Shown one piece after another: positions 1 to 7,470 of a stretch of DNA of 64,000 nt. Position numbers and translations under genes: made by a program. This DNA is from Lyngbya sp. HA4199-MV5 (lineage in GTDB: Bacteria; Cyanobacteriota; Cyanobacteriia; Leptolyngbyales; Leptolyngbyaceae), in the NCBI GenBank assembly GCA_019359375.1, contig JAHHHL010000003.1, positions 161,114 through 225,113 on the forward strand, written 5' to 3'. Position 1 is the stretch's first letter. Each line of letters begins with the position of its first letter. The notes below the pieces were generated by a model. It was not told the origin of the DNA, searched no databases, and saw only the letters and a program-made list of their open reading frames with translations.

Positions 1-1143
1 CGCAAATCATTTTTGTCTGCATTTATGTCTGCGCGACAATGCAACTTACTTCTATTTTTTGAAAAGACGAGGCATAAGAACAATATTGCTAGGCACCCGG
101 ATGAATTCTTCTATGGTAACAGAATTTCTTACACACGATATTGGGATACTTCATATGTGAAGGGTTTTGAAACTTTTATACGAGTCTGCGGTAAGAAGTT
201 GTTTCACTGTATGGAGCGAAATGAAGAAAACACTTCTCCTTTTAAGTTAAATCAGGGTTATGAAGACTTTATGATTGATGGTGATGCTCATGACCACATA
301 TTGCATTCTTGTGATCCTTCACTGTTAGCTAATTACTTTGGGAAAAATCCAGGAAAGCCTCACTATCTGACACCTGTTTACTTTAAAAGAGGGGTTTTAC
401 AAAAGTATTATAACTCATCGACTGAATACGAAGTTAGAGACAGTTCAATCTACAAGAGAGGATTCTGGCGAGTAAGAATAGATAATAACTCTCCAGATCA
501 CGTATGTGTCTTTCTTGGAGATTTAGGCAGAGACATACCTCATCTTGAACAGATTTACTGGAAGAGTTTCAATATAGCTCCTGAAGGCAGAAAGATGAGT
601 AAAACCTACTTTAGAAGAAGTATGCTGGGAGAGTTTGCAAATGCAGAAGGTCCTGACTTGAAATTCAAATTTATATTTGAGAAGTTTCAAGAGAGATGGT
701 ATCAAGTGCACAACTGGTATTTATTCCTGCCCTTGGCAGAAGGGGATAAACATTGTTTCCAGACGTTGCATTCACTCACTAAAAATGAACAATCTGAATT
801 TGATTCTCAGATTCTTTCTCTAGTGAAAATAACAATAGACTCAATTAACGTGAAGGAACTCAAGCAGAGGATTAGCATCGATGAAAATGGCTCAATAAAG
901 CTGCTGTCAAGTTACCTCAAAGAGAATGGAATTAGCTTTGATATTGCTGTTTTTCTTGGAGGATTACAAGATGTACGTTCTACTGGAGTTGCTCATAGGC
1001 GAGGATCAAAGTATGAAAAAGCTATAGAGAAACTAGGTGTTGTAGATGGTAACTTAAAGGGAGCTTTTGATAATATCCTTTCTAAGATGACCAATTTTAT
1101 AATTGAAGTTGGTGACATTCTTTTAGTGGCTCCAAAACGGTAG
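1..1143 (+). CDS. Partial unknown protein with C-terminal HEPN-like motif
   Basis: I do not recognise this family. The frame is open to the first base of the window, so the gene probably starts upstream; TTG at 13 and ATG at 25 are only the first possible starts inside it. The protein is AT-rich in its codons compared with the genes after 1900, which suggests transfer. Near the C-terminus, around residue 325, it reads DVRSTGVAHRRG, an R-x5-H arrangement like the R-x4-6-H signature of HEPN RNases. The middle is rich in aromatic and charged residues, and there is no membrane segment. The HEPN reading rests on one short motif and is an inference. The neighbours downstream are a HicBA pair and a Uma2 gene, typical of an accessory island. 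Confidence 0.6.
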   Translation, partial: RKSFLSAFMSARQCNLLLFFEKTRHKNNIARHPDEFFYGNRISYTRYWDTSYVKGFETFIRVCGKKLFHCMERNEENTSPFKLNQGYEDFMIDGDAHDHILHSCDPSLLANYFGKNPGKPHYLTPVYFKRGVLQKYYNSSTEYEVRDSSIYKRGFWRVRIDNNSPDHVCVFLGDLGRDIPHLEQIYWKSFNIAPEGRKMSKTYFRRSMLGEFANAEGPDLKFKFIFEKFQERWYQVHNWYLFLPLAEGDKHCFQTLHSLTKNEQSEFDSQILSLVKITIDSINVKELKQRISIDENGSIKLLSSYLKENGISFDIAVFLGGLQDVRSTGVAHRRGSKYEKAIEKLGVVDGNLKGAFDNILSKMTNFIIEVGDILLVAPKR

Positions 1144-1423
1144 CTGTAGGGTAGGTGCTGTCCATCCATCTCCCCTTTCGTGCGCCGACTACAATAGTCT
1201 GTCCTTTAGAACAGTCGTCATACCACCTAAACCCTCTAGTGCTAAAAGCTTCAGATCTACCACACGATCGCAGGGTGCTGGTAAAACAACGATCGCCCGA
1301 CAACCTGAGGCAAGTTCTGTTGAAATGACACGCCTGTAGATACTGGAGAGGTTTAGCAGGATTAGGCGTTTAACAGCAGAAGGATAAAATGTACAGTAGT
1401 ACTTTTTTGATCAGAGGGATTTT

Positions 1424-1612
1424 ATGAGGTTTAGCGTGACGCTCGATCGCGATGAGGATGGCATTTGGATTGTGGAGTGTCCCAGTATTCCGGGTTGCGT
1501 GAGTCAGGGACAAACACGACAAGAAGCTCTTGAAAACATTAAAGATGCGATCTCAGCTTGTCTACAGGTGCGGGCAGAGCTTGGAATGCCGCTTACAGTC
1601 GAAACGTATTAA
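1424..1612 (+). CDS. hicB: HicB-family antitoxin
   Basis: This 62-residue protein is the small partial-RNase-H-fold HicB type. It has the hallmark stretch ECPSIPGCVSQGQTRQEAL followed by an ENIKDAI helix, which is typical of the family. HicB proteins bind and neutralise the HicA mRNA-cleaving toxin. This one lacks the C-terminal DNA-binding domain of longer HicB proteins, which is common for the short class. AGAGGG at 1413-1418 sits five bases before the ATG and supports the start. The gene is followed after 17 bases by a HicA-like frame on the same strand, so the order is antitoxin first, the reverse of the classic hicA-hicB order but frequent in cyanobacteria. Confidence 0.85.
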   Translation: MRFSVTLDRDEDGIWIVECPSIPGCVSQGQTRQEALENIKDAISACLQVRAELGMPLTVETY

Positions 1613-1629
1613 GTTGAGGTCGTAGCGTA

Positions 1630-1815
1630 GTGGGTTCTGCCGTTCCTGTCATGAGTGGGCGTGAGGTCGTGCGCGTCTTTGAATCTTTGGGTTGGAATGC
1701 TGTGCGGCAGACAGGTAGCCACATCATCATGGTTAAAGACGAGGAACTTGTAACACTTTCGGTTCCTGATCATCGTGAAGTAGCACGCGACCGAAATAAT
1801 GGGGGCGATCGATAA
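1630..1815 (+). CDS. hicA: HicA-family toxin, C-terminally degraded
   Basis: The protein begins with a HicA dsRBD-like core: SGREVVRVFESLGW, then RQTGSHIIM, which contains the conserved catalytic His of the family, then LSVPDHREV. HicA toxins are mRNA interferases. I chose GTG at 1630 because GAGGT lies about ten bases upstream and the resulting N-terminus fits the family; ATG at 1651 would remove part of it. After HREVA the usual ending, which has a GTL-type turn and a final amphipathic helix, is absent: the frame runs through RDRNNGGDR and stops. About 10-15 residues of family sequence are missing, so the toxin may be inactive. The pair with the preceding HicB gene is clear. Confidence 0.7.
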   Translation: MGSAVPVMSGREVVRVFESLGWNAVRQTGSHIIMVKDEELVTLSVPDHREVARDRNNGGDR

Positions 1816-1940
1816 GCGAGTGTGATCGCATAGTGTGATGGAAGCAATCAATAGACTCATCCAACAACATTGAGCCGTCACACATCCCTATTCTCTTCTC
1901 TTTGGGTAAGCTGAAGATATTGATTGGGCTAAGTTGACCG

Positions 1941-2567
1941 ATGACCACTGCAATCAACCAACCAATCCAACAGCAACCAGTTAGCGTTGACGAGTTTCTT
2001 GCTCGTTACGGTGGCGATAACCGCTACGAATTGATTGATGGAGAGGTATTCGACTTGGAACCCACAGGCTTACATGAAGAGGTTGCAGCCTTCATTACCG
2101 CCAAGCTCTGTGTCCAAATCGACAGCAGAGGCTTACCCTGGTTTGTCCTCCAGCGAGGACTCTTGCGCCCTGCTAACAGTGGCATGACCGCCTTTCGCCC
2201 TGACGTTGCAGTAGTTGATCGCGATGAACTGACCCAAGAGCCACTCTGGTCTGATCAGTCAATTCTGACGCTAGGCAGTTCCATTCAATTTGTGGCAGAA
2301 GTTGTGAGTAGCAACTGGCAAAATGATTATGCCCGCAAGGTCGAAGACTATGCAGTTTTAGGCATTCCCGAGTATTGGATTGCAGACTACGCAGGCTTAG
2401 GGGGAACTCGACATATTGGCAAGCCGAAGCAACCCACTTTATCTATCTGTACGCTTGTGAATGGGGAGTATGAAATCCAGCAACTTCGGGGCAATCAGAC
2501 GATCGTCTCGCGAACCTTCCCAGGCTTAAACCTGACGGCTGAACAAGTGTTAAGAGCTGCGAGATAA
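1941..2567 (+). CDS. Uma2-family putative restriction endonuclease
   Basis: This 208-residue protein belongs to the Uma2 (DUF820) family, which has a PD-(D/E)XK nuclease fold and is very abundant in cyanobacteria. Visible family features are the N-terminal VDEFLARYGGDNRYELIDGE, the FRPDVAVVD acidic strand, QFVAEVVSSNW with its catalytic-type Glu, and the terminal GIPEYWIADY. The length is usual for the family. The biological target of Uma2 proteins is not established; they are often called restriction endonuclease-like. The gene stands alone between hicBA and the convergent helicase gene. A second, frameshifted Uma2 copy lies at 37663-38243. Confidence 0.85.
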   Translation: MTTAINQPIQQQPVSVDEFLARYGGDNRYELIDGEVFDLEPTGLHEEVAAFITAKLCVQIDSRGLPWFVLQRGLLRPANSGMTAFRPDVAVVDRDELTQEPLWSDQSILTLGSSIQFVAEVVSSNWQNDYARKVEDYAVLGIPEYWIADYAGLGGTRHIGKPKQPTLSICTLVNGEYEIQQLRGNQTIVSRTFPGLNLTAEQVLRAAR

Positions 2568-2596
2568 AAGCATTCATTACCAATCATTTGCCTTCA

Positions 2597-4786
2597 CTAC
2601 CAACTACGGACAACATTGCCTAACGCTTCAACGTCGAGATAATCGGCTGCAAACGCTCGACGCAGTAAGGTTGAGGGGATAAATTCGTCATATTTTTGCA
2701 GTTTAGGAGCTTCTTCTTCCGCCATTAGCTCGTCTGCACTCAGCCGACGATCGCTCAGCGACTTAAGTTCGTGATACAGGCTCACCGTGCTGCACTTGCC
2801 CATATTGACCACCAGGAAGTAGGGCGATCGTCCCATCACGCCTTTAATTTTCAGCGTTTCGCGACAGTGGAGGCGGAGAAAGCGTTCCAGGGTGCGAACG
2901 GCGATCGTCCCTGCCCAGGGTAGAATGCAGCAGGCGTTCCCTTCGAGGGGAAACAGGTAACTGCTCTCCAGTCCTTCTTTCTTGGCGAGGGTGCGGGCTT
3001 CTGCTAAACGCGCTTTAGCACCGGGCTGCAAGTAGGCGTAGTCAGTGTCTTCTAGCAGTGCCTGTCGCATGCGTTGCAGTACCCGGGTATGAATGTTACC
3101 ACTGCTGCCACGCCAGGAAACGCTGGGGGAGCCGATCGCGGGTTTGACCTGAAGCACTTTGCGACGGCTGTTCACTTCTGTGACTTCCCAAATCCGTCCT
3201 GCTAGGGAGAGGCGATCGCCGACATCTGGCGGCACGACAACGGTACCTAACTCAATGCCATCACTCCAAACGGTATATTCCTCGCTGTCGGGGAAAATGG
3301 CGTAGAACTTAAAGTTGTTGACAAGACGTTCGGCGGCTAACCCAACAATTAGCCCGTTTTCGGGAGTGCGCTGAATGTGGTCTAGCTCAATCCAATGACG
3401 CAACACCTGACGGAAATCGTCTTGTGAAAGCGATCGGAAGGGCGGCAGGGTGAGAATGCGCTGTGCCAGGGATGCGGGAGAGAGTTCACCCAGCGCGACG
3501 AGTGTACTCATGGTTTGCTGGTAGAGCAGGCTTAGGGGATAGTTCAAGGGAGCGATCGGTTCAATCCACTTTTCTTCGAGATAAAGCTGAATGACGGCAA
3601 TACACTGGAGCAACTGCCAGGGAAGGCGTTCGGGAAGCGATTCGCCGCCTGTGGGTTTGTCTTCGGCGCACACAAACCGCATGTCAGCAGGGCTACCCCG
3701 CCTGCCCGATCGCCCCAATCGCTGCAAAAAGCTGGCTACAGAGGGGGGTGCTTCAAGCTGAATGACGCGATCGAGCTGTCCCAGATCAATCCCCATCTCA
3801 AACGTCACCGTAGCCGCTGTCACAGTGGGGCTTGTGGGGTCACGCATGGCGTTTTCTGCCGCTTCTCGCAGGGATGCCGCAATGCTGCCGTGATGGACGT
3901 GGTACACATCAGGAAAGCCTTTTGCCTGAGCGATTTGCCGCAGAGAGGCAATGACGTTTTCAGTCTCAGAGCGTCCGTTGGCAAAAATCAGGCACTTACG
4001 GGAGTGACTTTGCTCGAATAAGTGACGCTGATAGGGGCTGAATGCTCTATCTCGCGTATCGCCCCTTGCTCGCACGGTGAGGCTGGAGGTGTAAAAGTGT
4101 TCGAGCGCCAACTGAATGGTGTGGGGTGTAGCAGGCAGATGCGGGGTGATGACGGGACGATCGGTGCCCGATCGCAACCAATCCTCCGCCATTCCATAGT
4201 CACCCAGCGTTGCCGATAGTCCAACCCGTCGCGGGTGATTTTGAGTAATTTGGGCGAGTCGGGAGAGCTGGCACAGGATTTGCGCCCCGCGATCGGAGCC
4301 AATAAAGGCATGAATTTCATCAACAATGACAAAGCGTAAAGCTCCAAACAGGCGATGTAGTTCGGCATGCTTGTTGATCAGCAAACTCTCTAGCGATTCG
4401 GGCGTAATTTGTAAAATACCCTGGGGTCGCTTCAGTAAGTTGGTTTTGCGGCTTTGCTTGACATCACCATGCCACGCCCAAACCGGGATATCGGCTTGTT
4501 TCAAGAGGTCTGTGAGGCGATCGAACTGGTCATTAATGAGTGCTTTGATGGGACCAATGTACATGGCACCGATCGTGGATGGTGGCTCATTATGAAGTAG
4601 CGTTAGCACGGGTAGAAAAGCCGCCTCTGTTTTGCCGGATGCGGTTCCAGCTGCAATCAGCAAATGCGCGTCAGTTTCAAACACAACGCGGCAGGCTTCT
4701 ACCTGTACCGGACGCAGATCTGCCCAACCCTCACGGTAGATATATTCCTGGATAAAAGGCGCAAGATAATGATAGGGAGAGGTCAT
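2597..4786 (-). CDS. Lhr/BrxHI-like DEAD/DEAH-box helicase
   Basis: This is a superfamily 2 helicase of 729 residues. The Walker A motif is AAGTASGKTEA near residue 45, the Walker B box is VDEIHAF near residue 157 (DEIH variant), motif III is LSATLGD near residue 192, and motif VI is QRLGRSGRRG near residue 360. The C-terminal half resembles the winged-helix and following domains of Lhr-like helicases. Helicases of this type occur as BrxHI beside the DUF2791 ATPase BrxD in some BREX phage-defence loci, and similar ATPase-helicase pairs occur elsewhere with TerB-domain proteins. Here the matching ATPase lies 863 bases away on the same strand, with a gene on the other strand between them. No methylase, PglZ or TerB gene is visible. 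A general DNA repair role is the alternative. Confidence 0.85.
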   Translation of the reverse strand: MTSPYHYLAPFIQEYIYREGWADLRPVQVEACRVVFETDAHLLIAAGTASGKTEAAFLPVLTLLHNEPPSTIGAMYIGPIKALINDQFDRLTDLLKQADIPVWAWHGDVKQSRKTNLLKRPQGILQITPESLESLLINKHAELHRLFGALRFVIVDEIHAFIGSDRGAQILCQLSRLAQITQNHPRRVGLSATLGDYGMAEDWLRSGTDRPVITPHLPATPHTIQLALEHFYTSSLTVRARGDTRDRAFSPYQRHLFEQSHSRKCLIFANGRSETENVIASLRQIAQAKGFPDVYHVHHGSIAASLREAAENAMRDPTSPTVTAATVTFEMGIDLGQLDRVIQLEAPPSVASFLQRLGRSGRRGSPADMRFVCAEDKPTGGESLPERLPWQLLQCIAVIQLYLEEKWIEPIAPLNYPLSLLYQQTMSTLVALGELSPASLAQRILTLPPFRSLSQDDFRQVLRHWIELDHIQRTPENGLIVGLAAERLVNNFKFYAIFPDSEEYTVWSDGIELGTVVVPPDVGDRLSLAGRIWEVTEVNSRRKVLQVKPAIGSPSVSWRGSSGNIHTRVLQRMRQALLEDTDYAYLQPGAKARLAEARTLAKKEGLESSYLFPLEGNACCILPWAGTIAVRTLERFLRLHCRETLKIKGVMGRSPYFLVVNMGKCSTVSLYHELKSLSDRRLSADELMAEEEAPKLQKYDEFIPSTLLRRAFAADYLDVEALGNVVRSW

Positions 4787-5219
4787 ATCAGGTGCTAAGA
4801 ACTACATTTAAAATTGCTTGACCTGTAATGCGAAATACATGACTTCAGTGACGATCGCAACCGCTTAAAGCAGGAATAAGTGCAGCGTTTTTAGAGGATT
4901 GAACGAGCAGCTTCCAGCACATATGCCTGTCTTTGAAAGCGAATTTAACGTAACTTAGCATCTTGTTGCAGAAAGACTTTCATAACGCTGTAACCCATCG
5001 ATTATCGCGTTGGTGTCTGCTTCTAAACCGTCTTTTCATGCAAAGCTGGTGGTTCAAGCGTAGACGCAGGCATGTCTTCTTTCTTTAGATAATTAAATTT
5101 TTTGATACGCATAAGATTTTGTTAGGGTGAGCGGTATACTCTATACCAGTGTGAGCTTAGTAAGCATAAATTGCTATGTGCTAAGCATCTGTTCCTTAGG
5201 TTTTTAGGAGAGTCGAGTT
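4787..5219. other. Intergenic region upstream of the helicase and glsB genes
   Basis: This 433-base region separates two divergent genes and should hold both promoters. I see no coding frame with family features and no RNA gene. It contains the palindrome at 5133-5147 described separately. A second, looser inverted pair, GCTTAG/CTAAGC, starts just after it and brackets the region around 5155-5185. The last bases contain TAGGAGAG, a good ribosome-binding site for the gene at 5220. Confidence 0.5.
5133..5147. promoter_or_regulatory. Perfect 15-bp palindrome upstream of glsB
   Basis: The sequence is GGTATA, three bases, TATACC. It lies 73 bases before the GlsB-like start codon, where an operator would be expected. 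It also contains TATACT, a plausible -10 hexamer, but I find no matching -35 hexamer at the right distance. A binding site for a dimeric repressor or activator is an inference from symmetry alone. Confidence 0.4.
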
Positions 5220-5489
5220 ATGAATCTGATTGCGTGGATTGTTTTAGGTTTAATTGCAGGCGCGATCGCAAAAGCGATTTACCCTGGCACCCAGGGCGGC
5301 GGCATTCTGGCGACGCTCGTTTTGGGCGTGGTTGGTGCTTTTATCGGTGGCACATTGTTCACGCTGTTAACAACAGGGACATTTGCTTTAGCGGCTCCAG
5401 GCTTTAGTATTGGTGGCATCGTTGTCGCAATTCTTGGCGCGATCGTAGCGATCTTCTTGTGGGGTTTGATTACTCGTCGTGCGGCTTAA
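5220..5489 (+). CDS. GlsB/YeaQ/YmgE-family stress membrane protein
   Basis: This 89-residue hydrophobic protein has three membrane segments and the glycine-rich pattern of the transglycosylase-associated (GlsB/YeaQ/YmgE) family. It opens with MNLIAWIVLGLIAGAIAK and then GTQGGGILATLVLGVVGAFI, and ends with a short basic tail (TRRAA). Members are small inner-membrane proteins induced by general, acid or envelope stress; their molecular activity is not known. TAGGAGAG before the ATG supports the start. The gene lies on the opposite strand between the helicase and the BrxD-like ATPase genes and is probably an independent transcription unit. Confidence 0.85.
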   Translation: MNLIAWIVLGLIAGAIAKAIYPGTQGGGILATLVLGVVGAFIGGTLFTLLTTGTFALAAPGFSIGGIVVAILGAIVAIFLWGLITRRAA

Positions 5490-5516
5490 ATCATAACGCT
5501 GCTTGTAGGGGCAACT

Positions 5517-5586
5517 TGTAGGGACAAAGGGAGCGATCGCCTCTGGGTTGTCATACCAGAGACTCATGAGCGCACTTGTCCCTACA
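5517..5586. repeat. Inverted repeat TGTAGGGACAA / TTGTCCCTACA
   Basis: Two perfect 11-base arms at 5517-5527 and 5576-5586 bracket about 48 bases that include a GCGATCGC site. It lies between the convergent glsB and BrxD-like genes. The TAGGGAC core recurs in the longer palindromes at 40012 and 62226, so it looks like a dispersed cyanobacterial repeat. In RNA it could act as a terminator hairpin, but no T-tract follows. Confidence 0.6.
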
Positions 5587-5628
5587 GCTATCCAGCTAAG
5601 GCTTATCCAGCTTACGACTACTATTGTC

Positions 5629-5656
5629 GTTCTCTCTAGACAGTTCTCTCTAGACA
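5629..5656. repeat. Tandem 14-bp repeat at the stop codon of the BrxD-like gene
   Basis: The unit GTTCTCTCTAGACA occurs twice head to tail. The second copy contains the stop codon of the minus-strand ATPase gene (TAG, read from 5652 to 5650), so the last codons of that gene are part of the repeat. Confidence 0.6.
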
Positions 5657-6996
5657 GTGAATTCAGCAAACTCGTTCGTTTCTTCGATCGCAGGACTGTT
5701 TTGTACCTTCGACGGTTGAAACGTGTGGCTTTGCATTAGTTGATTGAGTGTCATTTGAGGATGCTGCTGCAAGACGTTGAGGAGACCCATAAAATCGCGT
5801 ACCACTTCACCTGGCGTGATTAGGGTTTCTGCACCCACCCGGTTCGTCACGGCTCCTAAGAAATCGTGGAGTTCTCGTTCAGTCAATCGCGGTTTGCTGT
5901 CGTGATGTGCGGCGTGAATCTCTGACAAGCGCTGCAACAGCCCTAAAAGATCGTCCTTGCCGAGTGGCTCTAGCCAAATGGCAGGACCCGAAACATCTTC
6001 AGTGCCCACCGTGACGAAGCGGCTTTTGGCGGTACGGCGCTGCCATGCCGGGTCACTGTACAATCCCCGACGCGGATCTTCTAGCAGTTGGGGGGTGCCT
6101 CCAATGACTGTGCCCAAAAAGCTGACCCGACCTTGCATGGCATCGTTGAACATGGCAAGCAGCTTGTCGTAGTTGTTCTGGCGGGCGATCGCGGTGTTGA
6201 TTTTATACAGGTGAATCGCCTCATCCAGGATGATGAGTAAGCCCTTGTAGCCAATATCTGACACAAAGCGGGCAAAAAGCTTGATGTAGTCGTACCATGT
6301 TTCGTCATCGATAATCACCCGCACGCCTAAAGCCGCACGCGCCTCTGTTTTGGTCGGAAATTCGCCACGCAGCCAGCGCAGTGCAGCAGTTTTCTTGCTG
6401 TCGTCATCGGTACGATAACCCGACCAGTAGGCAATGATGACATTGGCAAACTCAAACCCGTTGACCAGATCGGCAACATCAGTGACGACTTCGCGGATCT
6501 TTGCTTCCACATGACCATCAAAGCCGTCATCGTTTGGCTTCTTGCCCGTTTCCTGTGCGACCTGTGTTTGGATACCCGCAATCCAACGCTCTAGAATAAT
6601 CGTCAGTGCACCGCCATCAGGACGGCTCTTGGTTGCCAGGTTATGCATCAGTTCGCGGTAGGTAGCAACGCCTGCCCCATTGCTGCCAGCTAACCGACGC
6701 TCTGGGGTAAGATCCGCATCGGCAACGACAAAGCCCTGTTCCATCGCCTGATTGCGGAGCAATTGCAGCGTGAAGCTTTTGCCTGCCCCATAGCGCCCCA
6801 CCACAAACCGAAAAGCCGCTCCCCCTGCCGCAATGTTATCCAGGTCTTCCAGGAGGGCAAGGACTTCCCGTTCGCGCCCCACAGCAATGTGTTCTAACCC
6901 CACACGCGGCACTACTCCCGCACTGAGGGCATTGATCAGCGCAGTCGAGATGCGTTTGGACAGTTTTGGGGATGACATAGGCGTTTGGAGGTTCAC
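5650..6996 (-). CDS. DUF2791 / BrxD-like P-loop ATPase
   Basis: This 448-residue protein matches the DUF2791 family of P-loop ATPases, known as BrxD in BREX type 2-like loci. The N-terminus has HIAVGREREVLALLEDLD, then Walker A in GRYGAGKSFTLQLLRN near residue 70. Walker B is LLIILDEAIHL near residue 258. A following GTPQLLEDPRRGLYSDPAW segment is characteristic of the family. No membrane segment or DNA-binding motif is obvious. Families of this kind pair with Lhr-like helicases, and such a helicase is encoded at 2597-4786 on the same strand. I infer that the two act together on DNA, in defence or repair. The remaining components of a BREX locus are not in the window. Confidence 0.8.
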   Translation of the reverse strand: MNLQTPMSSPKLSKRISTALINALSAGVVPRVGLEHIAVGREREVLALLEDLDNIAAGGAAFRFVVGRYGAGKSFTLQLLRNQAMEQGFVVADADLTPERRLAGSNGAGVATYRELMHNLATKSRPDGGALTIILERWIAGIQTQVAQETGKKPNDDGFDGHVEAKIREVVTDVADLVNGFEFANVIIAYWSGYRTDDDSKKTAALRWLRGEFPTKTEARAALGVRVIIDDETWYDYIKLFARFVSDIGYKGLLIILDEAIHLYKINTAIARQNNYDKLLAMFNDAMQGRVSFLGTVIGGTPQLLEDPRRGLYSDPAWQRRTAKSRFVTVGTEDVSGPAIWLEPLGKDDLLGLLQRLSEIHAAHHDSKPRLTERELHDFLGAVTNRVGAETLITPGEVVRDFMGLLNVLQQHPQMTLNQLMQSHTFQPSKVQNSPAIEETNEFAEFTV

Positions 6997-7470
6997 TTGT
7001 ACCCCGGTTCATCTGTACCAGGACGATCGCTTATTCATCATAGTAAGACCTGAACGGGGATACTCCACGACTCGCTGTAGGATTCATCAGTTGCATGCGA
7101 TCGCACGAGCGATCGCGGCTCGAATCGGTGATATAACCTACATGGTAATTTCACGAGACTTGGTACTGAATTTTACTGAGTCTTTGCTAGCGTATAACTA
7201 GCGGATCGGCTGCAATAGCTGGCAATAATTGTTGAGACAACAGGGGTAACGAGGCACCCGTCTGCCAACTGATTCAGTAGAACCGCTGAGACAAGTCTGA
7301 TTTTAAACTGGTTACTTTTTTTATATTTTTTCTTACGCTTGCTTCAAGCCCCATCGGCATCAGGTTGTTGAGTGAGTGCCACTTGACTGTTGGTCGCGCT
7401 GCTTTAATCAAGGCTCCAGGTTCAAACAGCATCCAGTTGAATCGAAGCGTCTGTTGATAAAAGGATTATT
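6997..7470. other. Intergenic region between the BrxD-like ATPase and hybrid kinase genes
   Basis: These 474 bases lie between divergent genes. They hold several HIP1-like GCGATCGC sites around 7100 and a short repeat, GCTAG/CTAGC, around 7188-7203. I see no RNA gene and no coding frame with family features. AAGGA at 7461-7465 is the ribosome-binding site of the next gene. Confidence 0.4.

Noticed and set aside
2597..6996. Complete BREX system
   Set aside because: Only the ATPase- and helicase-like genes are present; no methylase, PglZ or BrxC-like gene was found.
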